DNA from: UBA7803 sp963822255
GTDB taxonomy: Bacteria; Pseudomonadota; Gammaproteobacteria; Pseudomonadales; Azotimanducaceae
Direction of reading: 5' to 3'
Length of the DNA stretch: 64,000 nucleotides
NCBI GenBank assembly: GCA_963822255.1
Contig: CAWGGV010000001.1
Location: 372,001-436,000 of the forward strand
The notes beneath the pieces were generated by a model. The model was not told where the DNA came from, ran no database searches, and worked only from the letters and a program-made list of their open reading frames with translations. Positions 18,358-27,877 of the stretch are shown one piece after another. Each line of letters begins with the position of its first letter. Positions within the stretch are counted from its first letter, which is position 1. Made by a program: the position numbers and the translations under genes.

Positions 18358-19605
18358 CTACCGCAGGCGGCGGAAGATCAGCGAGGTATTGATCCCGCCG
18401 AAGGCGAAGTTGTTGCTCATGGCGTATTCGCAGTGCAGCCGCCGGCCGTCGCCGACGATGTAGTCGAGGGACGCGCAGGCCGGATCGACCCGCTGCAGAT
18501 TGATGGTCGGCGCGAACCAGCCTTCGCCCATCATCATCACCGTGAGCCACGCTTCCACGGCGCCGCAGGCGCCGAGGGTATGGCCGAGGTAGCTCTTCAG
18601 CGAGCTGACGACGGCGCCTTCGCCGAGCACCGCAGCCGTGGCGTGGGACTCGCTCACGTCGCCGGCGGCCGTGGCCGTGCCGTGGGCGCTCACGTAGCCG
18701 ATGGCGGGCGGGTTCGAGACCGGCGCCTTCCAGGGCCATCGCCATGCAGCGGGCCTGGTTCGACTGATCCGGGTTGGTGAGGTGGCTGCCGTCGGAGTTG
18801 GTGGCATAGCCGACCACTTCCGCGAGCATGGGCGCACCGCGGGCTGCGGCATGTTCGTAGGATTCCAGCACCAGGGTCGCAGCCCCCTCGCCGATCACCA
18901 GCCCGTCGCGGTCGACGTCGAACGGCCGCGGCGTGGACGACGGTTCAGCGTTGCGGGTGCTGGTGGCCAGCAGCGTGTCGAACACCGCCACGTGGGTCGG
19001 GCTCAGTTCCTCGGCGCCGCCGGCCACCATCACGTCCTGAAGCCCGTGGCGGATGGTCTCGTAGGCGTAGCCGATCCCCTGGCTGCCCGCCGTGCAGGCC
19101 GAGCTGGTGGTGATCACGCGCCCCGTGATGCCGAAGAACAGGCCGATGTTCACCGCCGCCGTGTGGCTCATCATGCGCACGTAGCTGGTGGCATTCAGCC
19201 CCCTGGGTGGTGCGGTCCACCAGGGTGCCGACGAACTCCAGCAGCGCGTCCGGGCTGCCGGTGCCCGAGCCGTAGGCAATGCCGGTGCGGCCGCTGGTCA
19301 GCACCGGATCGCCGCTGAGCCCGGCCTGCTCGAGCGCGAGCTCCGTCGCCCGCACCGCCAGCGCTGCCACCCGGCCCATGCCGCGGCGCTGGCGCCGCGA
19401 GTAGTGGGCCGGCAGCTCGAACTGCCACCGGGCTCGCCAGACGACAGTCGAGGCCGGCGATGTCGTCCCACTCCGGGACGTGAACGATGGCGTTTTCGCC
19501 GGACGCGAGCCGCGCCCGGATCGTCGGCCAGTCGCGAGCCGAGGGCGGTGATGCCGGCGGCGCCGGTGATCACCACCCGCGCGCCGTTGCCGCCGGCGCG
19601 GTCAC
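18358..19605 (-). CDS. FabF-like beta-ketoacyl-ACP synthase, multiply frameshifted
   Basis: Elongating ketosynthase (KAS II type) of about 413 residues after correction. The pieces are VVITGAAGITALG at the N-terminus, SRRQRRGMGRVAA, TTSSACTAGSQGIGYA with the active-site Cys, YVSAHGTATAAGD with the first His and KSYLGHTLGACG with the second His, ending in NNFAFGGINTSLIF. They lie in successive frames, with shifts near 19576-19582, 19528-19536, 19417-19424, 19199-19203 and 18704-18711, each an apparent extra base (two at the first). The start is probably GTG 19605, overlapping the ketoreductase stop; GTG 19576 is possible. It resembles the KS paired with a ketoreductase and dehydratase in aryl-polyene clusters. 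Confidence 0.85.
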
Positions 19606-20328
19606 GGTCCGAGCCCTCCGTCCACGCCGATCACCTGCCGAGTGACGTAGCCGGCCTCAGCGCTCAGCAGAAATGCTCACCACGGCGGCCACGTCGTCCG
19701 GCGTGCCGAGGCGCCGGAGCGGCACCCGCGCGCGCACGTCTTCCGCGGGGAGGTCCGCGGTCATGTCCGTGGCGATGAAGCCGGGCGCCACACAATTCAC
19801 GGTGATGTCGCGCTTGGCGAGCTCGAGCGCCAGAGACTTGGCGGCGCTGATCAGGCCGCCTTTCGACGCCGCGTAGTTGGTCTGGCCGCGGTTGCCCACC
19901 ACACCGGACAGCGACGTCATGACGACGATGCGGCCCGGCCGGCGCCGGCGGACCATGGGCATGACCAGCGGATTCAGCACGTTGTAGAAGCCATCCAGAT
20001 TGGTGCGAAGCACCGCATCCCAATCGTCGCCACTCAACATGGGAAAGGCCTGATCGCGGCTGATGCCGGCGTTCAGCACCACGCCGTAGTAGGCGCCATG
20101 GGCGTCCACGTCGGCGGTCAGCACCCTGCGGACGTCGTCCCGCTCCGCCACGTCGAAGCACAGCAGCCGACACCGGCCGCCGGCGGCGGCGACCAGCTCG
20201 GCCGTGGCTTCGGCAGCAGCCCGGTCACGATGGTAGTGGATCACCACTTCCCAGGCGGCGGCCAGCGACACCGCCACCGCACGGCCGATGCCGCGGCTGG
20301 CGCCGGTGACGAGAACCGTATCGCTCAC
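19602..20328 (-). CDS. 3-oxoacyl-ACP reductase (FabG-like), frameshift near 3' end
   Basis: Short-chain dehydrogenase of about 241 residues. The NADPH-binding motif VTGASRGIGRA, the NAGI motif (VLNAGISRD), the catalytic S (MTSLSGVVG) and Y-x-x-x-K (YAASK) are present, and it ends APGFIATDMT. An extra base near 19674 (AGCATTTCTG) brings a premature stop; without it the normal FabG tail SAEAGYVTRQVIGVDGG follows to a stop at 19602. GTG 20328 overlaps the dehydratase stop by 4 bases. It would reduce the beta-keto group in each polyene elongation cycle. Confidence 0.88.
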
Positions 20329-20796
20329 GGCGCCTCGCCCGGGGCGTCCACGCCCTGCTTCAGGTACACGGACACATCGCCTCGTGCAATGAGGCCCCCG
20401 CGCTCACCGCCACCGATCTCTCCGGCGAATCTCACCAGCGGCCCGCCAGCCATCGAGGCCGCCTGCACGCTGACCGTGAGCACTCCGGGGGCAAAGTAAC
20501 CGAGAGCGGTTCGGTAGCGACGGCAGGCGACCAGCATTCCCGGCGGCGGCAGCGCGTCCACGCCCTCCACGTTCCGCTGACGCGCCATCAGGGCGAACCA
20601 CACCGCCGCCGCCTGCCCCAGATACTCGACGCCCAGCCATGCCGGCACACCCTCCGGGCGGAAGAACGGCGCCCGCGGGCCCACGTCCACCTGCACCTCC
20701 ACCCGTCCGTCGCGCCATCCCGGAAACGCGGTCGATCAACCGCATCGGCGGCCGGTGGGGCAACAGCCTCGCCACATCGGGCATCGGCTCAGCCAT
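20325..20796 (-). CDS. FabA/ApeP-like hotdog dehydratase, one frameshift
   Basis: Hotdog-fold 3-hydroxyacyl-ACP dehydratase-like protein of about 156 residues. LLPHRPPMRLIDRV at the N-terminus and FFRPEGVPAWLGVEYLGQAAAVW in the middle show the family, although the latter lacks the usual HFP triplet. A shift at about 20719-20722 (GGGATGG, one extra G) is repaired to SGWRDGRVEVQV. ATG 20796 overlaps the thioesterase stop by 8 bases, and the stop overlaps the ketoreductase start. Position beside KS and KR matches the dehydratase that makes the conjugated double bonds in aryl-polyene clusters. Confidence 0.78.
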
Positions 20797-21256
20797 CGAT
20801 GGCCTCCCGCACCCGGGCCGCAAGGCGCTGGCGCATGGCGGTCGGCAGCCCGAAGCACATCTCGCCGCTTGCGGCGTCCACGGGCACCTGCACGGTGTAG
20901 CCCTCGGTGACCCGGCGGCCGTAACGGTTGCGGATCTCGTAGAGGATGCGCAGGCGGTATTCCCACTCCTCCAGGGTGGCGGTCACCTCGATGGCTTCCC
21001 CGTACTGGACGCTTGCCAGGTAGCGCACCCGGGTATCGACGATGGGCCACACGTAGCCGCTCTCGGCCATGGCCCGATAGCCATAATCGAGGCGCCCCAA
21101 CAACGCCGATCGGGCGGTGTCGAAGTAACGGAAGTAGTTGCCGTGCCACACCGCGCCGGTGGGGTCGGCGTCCTGGAAAGGCACCGTGACGGCCACCGTG
21201 GCGCGGGGCAACGGCCGCGAGTCTGCCCCTTTGCGACGGGACAGCCGGCGGGTCAC
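20789..21256 (-). CDS. acyl-CoA/ACP thioesterase, 4HBT type
   Basis: Hotdog thioesterase of 155 residues. The catalytic segment FQDADPTGAVWHGNYFRYFDTAR carries the D-x3-G-x2-(W/Y)-H-x-N-Y signature of YbgC/4HBT enzymes. The start is GTG 21256, overlapping the glycosyltransferase stop (GTGA). No frameshift is seen. Aryl-polyene clusters regularly include one such thioesterase, thought to release or edit ACP-bound intermediates. Confidence 0.88.
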   Translation of the reverse strand: MTRRLSRRKGADSRPLPRATVAVTVPFQDADPTGAVWHGNYFRYFDTARSALLGRLDYGYRAMAESGYVWPIVDTRVRYLASVQYGEAIEVTATLEEWEYRLRILYEIRNRYGRRVTEGYTVQVPVDAASGEMCFGLPTAMRQRLAARVREAIDG

Positions 21257-22016
21257 CCGGCTCCCCCACGGTCGCTGCCGGCCGGCCGCCGGAACAGCCG
21301 GACCGGCACTCGTGAGAGGGCGACGGCGATGAGGCGAACGTGCATCCACGTCATATGGACATTGTCCCTGAACAGCCGGAAGTGAGAAACACCACCTTGC
21401 GGATACCGCACCCGGGTCTCCACGTAGCGGACGGGAACGCCCCGCCAGACCGCCCGCACCAGAATCTCCGGATCGAAGTCCATGCGATAGCGCACCCGAT
21501 AGCCGTCGCAGACGGCGGCCACCACCGCCAGCGGATAGCAGCGCAGGCCGCACATGGCATCGCGAATGACCCGGGAGCCGGTCTCGAGGCGCACCAGCGC
21601 ATTGGTGATCATCCGGCCATACAGCCGCGAGGCCGGGATATCGGAGCCGAACTGCGGCAGACCGGAGACGATGCTGTCCGGATGCGCCTCGGCCTCCGCC
21701 CGGATGCGCGCCACATCGACGGGATCGTGCTGTCCGTCGGCGTCCACGCCGATGCCGTGGGTGAACCCCCGCGCCAGGGCCGCGCGGATGCCCGTGACCA
21801 TGGCCGCGCCTTTGCCGCCGTTGCACCGCCCGCTCGATCAGCTCCAACTGCGGCTGGCGGCCGAGCTGCCCGCCGCAGGACGTCGCGCTGGTCCGGTGCG
21901 CTGCCGTCGTCGACCACCAGGATCGGCAGACCCGCGCCGAGCAGCGACGGCAGATACTCCGTCAGCTCCGCGGCGTGATCGTAGTGCGGAACGATGAGGC
22001 AGAACCGTTCAGCCAC
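21253..22016 (-). CDS. family 2 glycosyltransferase, two frameshifts
   Basis: GT-A glycosyltransferase of about 253 residues. CLIVPHYDHAAEL opens the Rossmann-like fold, ILVVDDGSAPDQ is the nucleotide site, NGGKGAAM and the DADGQHD (DxD-type) motif bind metal and sugar nucleotide, and RVRYRMDFDPEIL is the acceptor region of dolichol-phosphate-mannose-synthase-like proteins. Extra bases near 21868-21871 and 21822-21827 shift the frame. GTG 22016 overlaps the dehydratase stop by 8 bases. Suggested role: adding a sugar to the polyene lipid; the acceptor is not known. Confidence 0.85.
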
Positions 22017-22588
22017 GGTAGTGCAGCATGCCACGGCTGTGCACCCCATGGACGCTTTCCATCGCGAAGGCGAGCCGGCCCGCGCCGCTGGCACGATCAG
22101 GGTGAGAGACAGCACCGAGCCCGGCAGCACGGGCGCCTGGAACTTGATCCCCGACAGGCCGCTGAATTGCGCGCGCGGCGAAGCCCAGGGCGGCGCCCTG
22201 GTCGGCGGCCCAGCCGATCTGCACCACACCGGGCAGGATCGGCCGCCCGGGGAAATGGCCCTCGAACCAGCGTATGCCGCCGTGCACGTAGAGCAGGCAC
22301 CGCAGTCCGCCAGCTTGCCTGGCGGTGGAGCGGCCTGACCGGCTGTGCGAGCGCCGCCGGCTCGCGGGATACCAGAAACGCCTCCTCCGCGGCGAGCGCC
22401 GGCGCCGCGGCAGCCGAATACAGCGCCTCGGCCACGAACCACGCCTGCGGCCGCCCCAGACGCCCGCGCAGCGCTTGCCAACCCTCGCGATAGAGCGTCG
22501 TCAGGCCATCGGCCGTCAGCGCGACGATCTCCACTGTCCGGCCGTCGGCGGTGGTCACCCGGCGGCTGCCGGCACAGAGCGCCGTCAT
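22009..22588 (-). CDS. ApeI-like hotdog dehydratase with unassigned N-terminal extension, frameshifted
   Basis: The C-terminal half is a FabZ/ApeI-like dehydratase: GGIRWFEGHFPGRPILPGVVQ, LSGIKFQAPVLPG and RLAFAMESVHG. The N-terminal 90 residues (starting MTALCAGSRRV, ATG 22588 overlapping the previous stop as ATGA) match nothing I recognise. Frame changes lie near 22305-22315 (one extra base), 22165-22172 (one extra) and about 22075 (two extra or one missing). After correction about 191 residues. The extension could be a fused domain or the remnant of a separate small gene. Confidence 0.65.
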
Positions 22589-23184
22589 GGCTCGGACGGA
22601 TGCGTGTCGGCGCCGCCCGAACGTTCCACCCGGCGCCGATAGACACCGCGCACCATGAGCTCGCCGGCGAACAGCGCCGCCGCCAGCGCATAGCTGGCCG
22701 CGCCGTTGTACCACGCCCAGGCCGAGGTCGGCGCCGCCAGGGCCGTGTAGCCGGCGACGCTGCCATTGATGGCGAAGAAGCCGCACCAGAGGAGGGTGAC
22801 GTTGCGGGTGTAAGGCACGCCGGCGGTGCTCACCGGCTGGCCCAGCGCCCGCACCAGCCGCTCGATGGCGGACGGCGGATGGAGCAGGGTGTACAGGCCA
22901 TAGCCGAGCAGCGAACCGTTCACCGCCACCGGATAAAGCTTCAGCAGGCTGCTGCTGTGCCAGTACGCCACCGCCAGCGCGAAACCCACCACGGCCGTCG
23001 CCGCGAGCGCGCGCCGCCCGGCGGCGAGCCCGGGCACGGTCAGCACCCTGACCAGGGCGAGCGCGGCGAACGCCAGAGCCAGACCGGACAGTCCCACCAT
23101 GTCGTAGGAGAAGTAGAACACGATGGGGTAGCAGAGCAGGGCCAGGGCGGCGATGCCGGCCCAGGTCCTTGCGGCGCCGGTCAC
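22585..23184 (-). CDS. COG4648-family membrane protein (aryl-polyene cluster)
   Basis: Polytopic membrane protein of 199 residues with about six hydrophobic helices (LALLCYPIVFYFSYDMVG, VGFALAVAYWHSSSLLKLYPVAVNGSLL and others; the YPVAVN motif is typical). COG4648 proteins are found almost only in aryl-polyene and related clusters, between the ACP and the ligase/dehydratase genes; their activity is unknown, with a role in membrane assembly or transport presumed. The start is GTG 23184, overlapping the ACP stop by 4 bases. Confidence 0.82.
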   Translation of the reverse strand: MTGAARTWAGIAALALLCYPIVFYFSYDMVGLSGLALAFAALALVRVLTVPGLAAGRRALAATAVVGFALAVAYWHSSSLLKLYPVAVNGSLLGYGLYTLLHPPSAIERLVRALGQPVSTAGVPYTRNVTLLWCGFFAINGSVAGYTALAAPTSAWAWYNGAASYALAAALFAGELMVRGVYRRRVERSGGADTHPSEP

Positions 23185-23423
23185 GAAGATTCCAGCACCG
23201 CCACCACGTCGCCGATGCTGCGCACTTCCTTGAACCGATCCGGGGCGATCTCCTTGCCCGTCAGCTCCTTCAGACGAACCAGCAGATCCACGGCGTCGAT
23301 GCTGTCGATGTCCAGGTCGTCGTACAGCAGTGCGTCCGGGCGAACTTCGTCCGGGTCCAGCTCGAACTGCTCGCACAGCACCGCGCGAAGCTGGCCGAAG
23401 TAGTCGATGTGTGCTTCTGCCAT
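23181..23423 (-). CDS. acyl carrier protein 1
   Basis: ACP of 80 residues, acidic and helical. The phosphopantetheine site is Ser41 in DLDIDSIDAVDLL. It is one of two ACPs in the cluster, as is normal for aryl-polyene systems, where one carries the starter and the other the growing chain. Start ATG 23423; 27 bases separate it from the acyltransferase upstream. Confidence 0.9.
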   Translation of the reverse strand: MAEAHIDYFGQLRAVLCEQFELDPDEVRPDALLYDDLDIDSIDAVDLLVRLKELTGKEIAPDRFKEVRSIGDVVAVLESS

Positions 23424-23450
23424 CAGCGCCGGGTCCGGGCCCTGGCGGCG

Positions 23451-24285
23451 CTAGACGAGTGGCGAGTACTGAGCGGAATCGCTGGCGACATGGGCGGGCA
23501 TGGCTCGGGGCGTGGACAATCGCTGATTATAGTGATGCTGCAAAAATCGGTTCAAGGCACGTTTCGCGTAGCGGGGCGTGAGGCCCGACACGATGGGCCC
23601 GACGTCGAGCGGTGGCTCGATCTCCACCACGTGATGGGGCCGCTCGGGCGCGATCTCGTACCACCGCGCCACCTTGGCGGTGGTCGGAGGATGGCAGCGC
23701 ACGATCACCGGCAGGCAGCGGACGCCGGCGCGCACCGCCATCGTCGCGGCCGCCAGACGGAAACTGCACCGGCTCGTTCGGCCGGGTCCGCGTGCCCTCC
23801 GGAAACACCAGCAGGCTGCGGCCGCGCCTCAGCCGCTCGACGGCGCTGTCGAGCATGGCCGCGGTGTCGGCGTTGCTGATGAAATCGAGCCCGGAGAGGG
23901 CGAAGCGGGTGAACGGGTTCTTCAAGAGCTCGTGCTTGACGATGCAATCCGCCTGAGGAAACAGCGCAAGCAGCACCACCGCATCGAACAGGGTGGGATG
24001 GTTGGCGACGATGAGAAAGTTGTCGTGCTCGGGCATCCGGCCCACCACCTCGAAGCTGGCGCCGCGCAATCTGCTGGCCGTACCAAGAAAGCCGCGGAAG
24101 GCCCTGGTCAGCCACCAGCGCAGGCATCTCGCACGAGCGCTCTTCGACCGCGTGCTGAGGTGCACCGCCGGCACCAGCAGGAAACCGAACAGCAGGCCGC
24201 CCACGCCGAACATGGCGAAGCAGGCCATTGTGACCAGCCACCTCAGCGCGAACTCGGCGGTCTGGAGCAGTCTCGAAAGCACCAC
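23451..24285 (-). CDS. PlsC-like acyltransferase, one frameshift
   Basis: Lysophospholipid-type acyltransferase of about 277 residues. An N-terminal membrane helix (FGVGGLLFGFLLV) precedes the NHPTLFDA motif (a variant of NHxxxxD), and FPEGTR marks block III. At 23761-23763 a run of three A (T on the coding strand) carries one base too many; removing it joins EPVQFR to LAAATMAVRAG and continues to TAG at 23451. GTG 24285 is the start. First gene of the minus-strand synthesis operon and divergent from the KS at 24376. It may esterify the polyene to a lipid headgroup. Confidence 0.86.
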
Positions 24286-24375
24286 GCGGTTACGATGTGT
24301 CCCCTCAGTCGAACATAGTTTAATCTACTCCGCGGGCGGTCGGCAGGGTTCCGGGGAGATCCAGACAAGCGGTTT

Positions 24376-25542
24376 ATGACGGCGATTCCGGTCAAGGCGT
24401 TCACCCTCACCTCGGCCCTCGGCGCCGGTCTCGAAGCGACCCTGCAGACTCTGCGCTCACGGCACAGCGGGCTGACGGCCGATCCCTGGGAAGGCTGCGA
24501 CGTCGCCACCTGGCTCGGCCGGGTACCCATTCCCGCGGAGCTGGAAGCGGGGCCCGAATGGAATTGCCGCAACAACCGCCTCGCCCTGCTGGCGCTCGGT
24601 CAGGACGGTTTTGCCGAGCACGTGCGCGCCGCCGTCGACCGTTATGGCGCCGAACGGGTGGGGGTCGTGGTCGGCACCAGCACCTCCTCGATCGAGCGAA
24701 CCGAGGCCGGCTACCGGCAGCTCGACGGCGACGGGCGGTTTGCCCCCCGCTACCGCCAGCCGGAGACCCACAACCCGCACTCGCCCGGCGCCTTCACGGC
24801 CCACTGTCTCGGCATCCGCGGGCCCGCACTGACCGTGAGCGCGGCCTGTGCCTCCAGCGCCAAAGTGTTCGCCACGGCCGCGCGCTGGCTCGCCCTGTCG
24901 CTGGTGGACGCGGTGGTGGTGGGCGGCGTCGACAGCCTGTGCCTGAGCGTCATCTATGGCTTTCACTCACTGCAGCTCGTCTCGCCCACGGCGTGCCGAC
25001 CGTTCGACCAGGATCGCGACGGCATCAGCCTCGGCGAAGCTGCCGGCTTCGCGCTCCTGACCCGCGACGCCGGGGACAACGCGCCGCTCGCGCTGCTCGG
25101 CTGCGGCGAGAGCTGCGATGCCTACCACATGTCCAGCGCGCACCCGGAGGGCCTCGGCGCCCGGCTCGCCATGGAACGGGCCGTGCACGCCAGCGGCCTC
25201 GCCTTCGCCGACCTCGACTACGTCAACCTCCACGGCACCGGCACCCGCGCCAACGATGAGACGGAGGGGCGGGTGTGCGCCTCGCTGCTGCACCCACGCA
25301 CACTCGCCAGCGCCACGAAGGGCTGGACGGGGCACACCCTGGGCGCCGCCGGGATGGTGGAAGCGGCACTGTGCCTGCTGGCGCTGGCCACCGGCGAGGT
25401 GCCGGGAACCCTCAACACCCGCCAGCCGAGCGCGAACTTCAACCTCGTGCTCGACAACGTCCGCGCCGAGCCCCGGCTCGTGCTCAGCAACTCGTTCGGC
25501 TTTGGCGGCAACAACTGCGCACTGGTGTTCGGCCGCTCATGA
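24376..25542 (+). CDS. beta-ketoacyl-ACP synthase
   Basis: Intact ketosynthase of 388 residues. The active site is complete: Cys158 in SAACASS, His286 in HGTGT, Lys315 and His320 in KGWTGHTLGAAG, with a C-terminal SFGFGGNN loop. It is distinct from the FabF-like enzyme at 18358-19605 and pairs with the chain-length factor that overlaps its stop by 4 bases, as in type II polyketide and aryl-polyene systems. The 90-base space before it is AT-richer than its surroundings and shared with the divergent acyltransferase. Confidence 0.92.
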   Translation: MTAIPVKAFTLTSALGAGLEATLQTLRSRHSGLTADPWEGCDVATWLGRVPIPAELEAGPEWNCRNNRLALLALGQDGFAEHVRAAVDRYGAERVGVVVGTSTSSIERTEAGYRQLDGDGRFAPRYRQPETHNPHSPGAFTAHCLGIRGPALTVSAACASSAKVFATAARWLALSLVDAVVVGGVDSLCLSVIYGFHSLQLVSPTACRPFDQDRDGISLGEAAGFALLTRDAGDNAPLALLGCGESCDAYHMSSAHPEGLGARLAMERAVHASGLAFADLDYVNLHGTGTRANDETEGRVCASLLHPRTLASATKGWTGHTLGAAGMVEAALCLLALATGEVPGTLNTRQPSANFNLVLDNVRAEPRLVLSNSFGFGGNNCALVFGRS

Positions 25543-26339
25543 TCGTCACCGTCACCGGCATCGGACTATGGACCAGGGGCCTGCGAAGCTGGAACGACTT
25601 CCGCGCCGGTGTGGGCGACGGGTTCGCGAGCCTCGACGACGACTTCGAGCCTCCAAAGCCAGCGGCCATTCCCGCCCGGGAACGGCGCCGGGCGGGCCTC
25701 ACCATCAATCTCGCGGTGGAGGTGATGCATCAGGCGGCGGACATGGCCGCGGTGGACAAGACGACCATTCCCTCGGTGTTCACCTCCGCCATGGGCGATA
25801 CCGACGTGACGGACTACATGTGCGCGAAGCTGGCCACCCACGAGAAGCTGCTCTCACCCACCCGCTTTCACAACTCGGTACACAACGCCACCTCGGGCTA
25901 CTGGTCCATCAGCGCCGCCAACCGCCAGCCGTCGAGCTTCGTCGCCGGGTTCCGCGACAGCTTCGCCTGCGGGCTGCTGGAAGCCGCCTGCTGCGCCCAC
26001 AGCTTCGGCCTGCCGGTGGGGCTGTGCGCCTACGACGTGGCGAACCAGGCGCCTTTCACCGACGTGCTCGCCATCTCCGAAACGCTGGCCCTGGCTCTGC
26101 TGGTGGCGCCGGGTGAAACCGCGGGCCCCGCGGGTAGCTGGCGGCTCGAGCTGTCTGTCCGCCCCCAGCCGTGCCAGGCCGCCGTGCCGGAACGGGCGCC
26201 GCTGCGCCGGCTCGCCGAGGCCAACCCCACAGGCACCGGGCTCGCCCTGCTGGAAGCGCTGGCGACTGGCGACGCGCGCAGCCTGCGCTGGCCGGTGGGC
26301 GCCGGCACGACGCTCGACGTCCGGCTGCAGCCATGCTGA
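25539..26339 (+). CDS. beta-ketoacyl synthase chain length factor
   Basis: KS-like protein of 266 residues, shorter than a true ketosynthase and without the Cys-His-His triad; the SVHNATSGYWSI segment occupies the active-site Cys region. Such factors form heterodimers with the KS and set polyene length. ATG 25539 overlaps the KS stop (ATGA), and its own stop overlaps the halogenase start by 7 bases. The TSAMGDTDVTDYMC and RDSFACGLLEA segments support the aryl-polyene chain-length-factor family. Confidence 0.86.
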   Translation: MIVTVTGIGLWTRGLRSWNDFRAGVGDGFASLDDDFEPPKPAAIPARERRRAGLTINLAVEVMHQAADMAAVDKTTIPSVFTSAMGDTDVTDYMCAKLATHEKLLSPTRFHNSVHNATSGYWSISAANRQPSSFVAGFRDSFACGLLEAACCAHSFGLPVGLCAYDVANQAPFTDVLAISETLALALLVAPGETAGPAGSWRLELSVRPQPCQAAVPERAPLRRLAEANPTGTGLALLEALATGDARSLRWPVGAGTTLDVRLQPC

Positions 26340-27877
26340 CCCGCGACGTCTGTATCCTCGGCGGCGGCAATGCCGGCCTCAGCCTGGCGCTGCAACTGCG
26401 CGCCAGGCTCCCGGAGTCGTCCATCACGGTGCTCGAGCACCGGGGCTTTCCGGTCCCTCACGCGGCCCACAAGGTGGGCGAGTCTACGGTGGAAATCGCC
26501 GCCCACTATCTGGCCGAAGAGCTGGGTCTGCGCGAGCATCTGGAGCGCGATCACCTTCACAAGTTCGGGCTCAGGTTCTTCTTCGCCGGCGACCGGCGGC
26601 CGGACGACATGGCGGAATACGACGAGCTGGGGCCCAGCCATTCGCTGCCCGTTGCCACCTACCAGCTCGACCGGGGCATCCTCGAGAACCACCTGGCGAA
26701 TCTGGCCCGGCAGCGCGGTATCGAGCTGTTGGATCGCGCCACCGTGCGCTCGGTGGACCTGGCGGCCGGCCGGCACCGGGTGGGCTACGTGCACGGGGAT
26801 CAATCCCGTCGTCTGGTCAGCCGCTTTCTGGTGGACGCCAGCGGCCGCCGCGCCTGGCTGCGCAAGCAGCAGGGTGTCGAGCGGCCCACCCGTCACGGCA
26901 ACGGCGCCGCCTGGTTCCGGGTCGCCGCCGAGATCGACGTCGACCAGTGGAGCCGAAGCAGCGAGTGGCTGTCGCGCTGCCACGGCAAATCCCGCCGGCT
27001 CTCCACCAATCACTTCATGGGGCCTGGCTATTGGGTATGGGTGATCCCCCTGGCGTCCCGGGCCAGCAGCATCGGCGTGGTGTTCGACCCGGCCCTGGTG
27101 GACGCGTCCGCGGTCTCGACCCATGCCGGCCTCAGCCGCTGGCTGGCCGCCGAGCAGCCGCTGCTGGCGCACGCCCTTGAAGGCGCGGAGGTCATGGACT
27201 TCCACGTCATGCACCGGTACCCGGCCGGCGCCAGCGGTATCTATTCCGACGACGGCTGGATGCTGTGCGGCGACGCCGCCGTCTTCGCCGACCCGTTCTA
27301 CTCCCCCGGGGGTGACTTCATCGCCATCGGCAACACCTTCATCACCGAGCTCATCGCCGGCGCCACCAGATCGGGCGGCCGCACGGTCAGCTATCAGCGC
27401 TATCTGCTGTCGTTCTTCTCCAACACCTTGTCCCTGTATCGAGGGCTTTACGGCGGCTTCGGCCACCGGGACCTCATGGTGCTGAAGATCGCCTGGGACT
27501 ATGCCTACTACTGGGCGGTGCTGGCTAAGCTGTTCTTCTCGCGGCGCATGGTCGACGTGGCGTTCATGAGCGACGTCCAGCCCTATCTGGTGCGGGCGGC
27601 GGGGCTCAATGCCGGTATGCAGACCCAGTTCCGCCGGCTGTCCCGGCGCGGCATCCGACAGGGCGGCGAGGGCGGCTTCGTCGACCATCACGACGTGCCG
27701 TGGTTCCACGGCCTGAAGAAGGAGCTCGTGACCGACGGCGCGGATCGAACCGCCGCCTCGCTGGTGACGTCCATCGACCGCCTCGGCCAGCTCGCCGCCG
27801 GCATCACCGATCTGCTGCCCCGGGTGGCGGACGGCCGGGCGCTGCCGCCGCTGGCACAGGTGGCCGGCCTCGGTTGA
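26333..27877 (+). CDS. FAD-dependent halogenase-like monooxygenase 1
   Basis: Flavoprotein of 514 residues, in the tryptophan-halogenase-like superfamily. An FAD-binding GGGNAG motif (10-15) opens it; HKVGEST (46-52) and the halogenase signature WVWVIP (W-x-W-x-I-P) at 234-239 follow, then CGDAAVFADPFYSPGGDF. The signature is thought to block monooxygenation of substrate and is shared by many flavin halogenases, but some non-halogenating relatives also carry it. Xanthomonadins are brominated aryl polyenes, so ring halogenation is an attractive role. No flavin reductase partner is in the window. Its last 74 bases overlap the opposing exporter gene. Confidence 0.85.
   Translation: MLTRDVCILGGGNAGLSLALQLRARLPESSITVLEHRGFPVPHAAHKVGESTVEIAAHYLAEELGLREHLERDHLHKFGLRFFFAGDRRPDDMAEYDELGPSHSLPVATYQLDRGILENHLANLARQRGIELLDRATVRSVDLAAGRHRVGYVHGDQSRRLVSRFLVDASGRRAWLRKQQGVERPTRHGNGAAWFRVAAEIDVDQWSRSSEWLSRCHGKSRRLSTNHFMGPGYWVWVIPLASRASSIGVVFDPALVDASAVSTHAGLSRWLAAEQPLLAHALEGAEVMDFHVMHRYPAGASGIYSDDGWMLCGDAAVFADPFYSPGGDFIAIGNTFITELIAGATRSGGRTVSYQRYLLSFFSNTLSLYRGLYGGFGHRDLMVLKIAWDYAYYWAVLAKLFFSRRMVDVAFMSDVQPYLVRAAGLNAGMQTQFRRLSRRGIRQGGEGGFVDHHDVPWFHGLKKELVTDGADRTAASLVTSIDRLGQLAAGITDLLPRVADGRALPPLAQVAGLG

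Noticed and set aside
18358..24285. Calling the frameshifted pigment genes pseudogenes
   Set aside because: Only frame shifts of one sign are seen; motifs, gene overlaps and codon bias are intact on both sides, unlike real decay.
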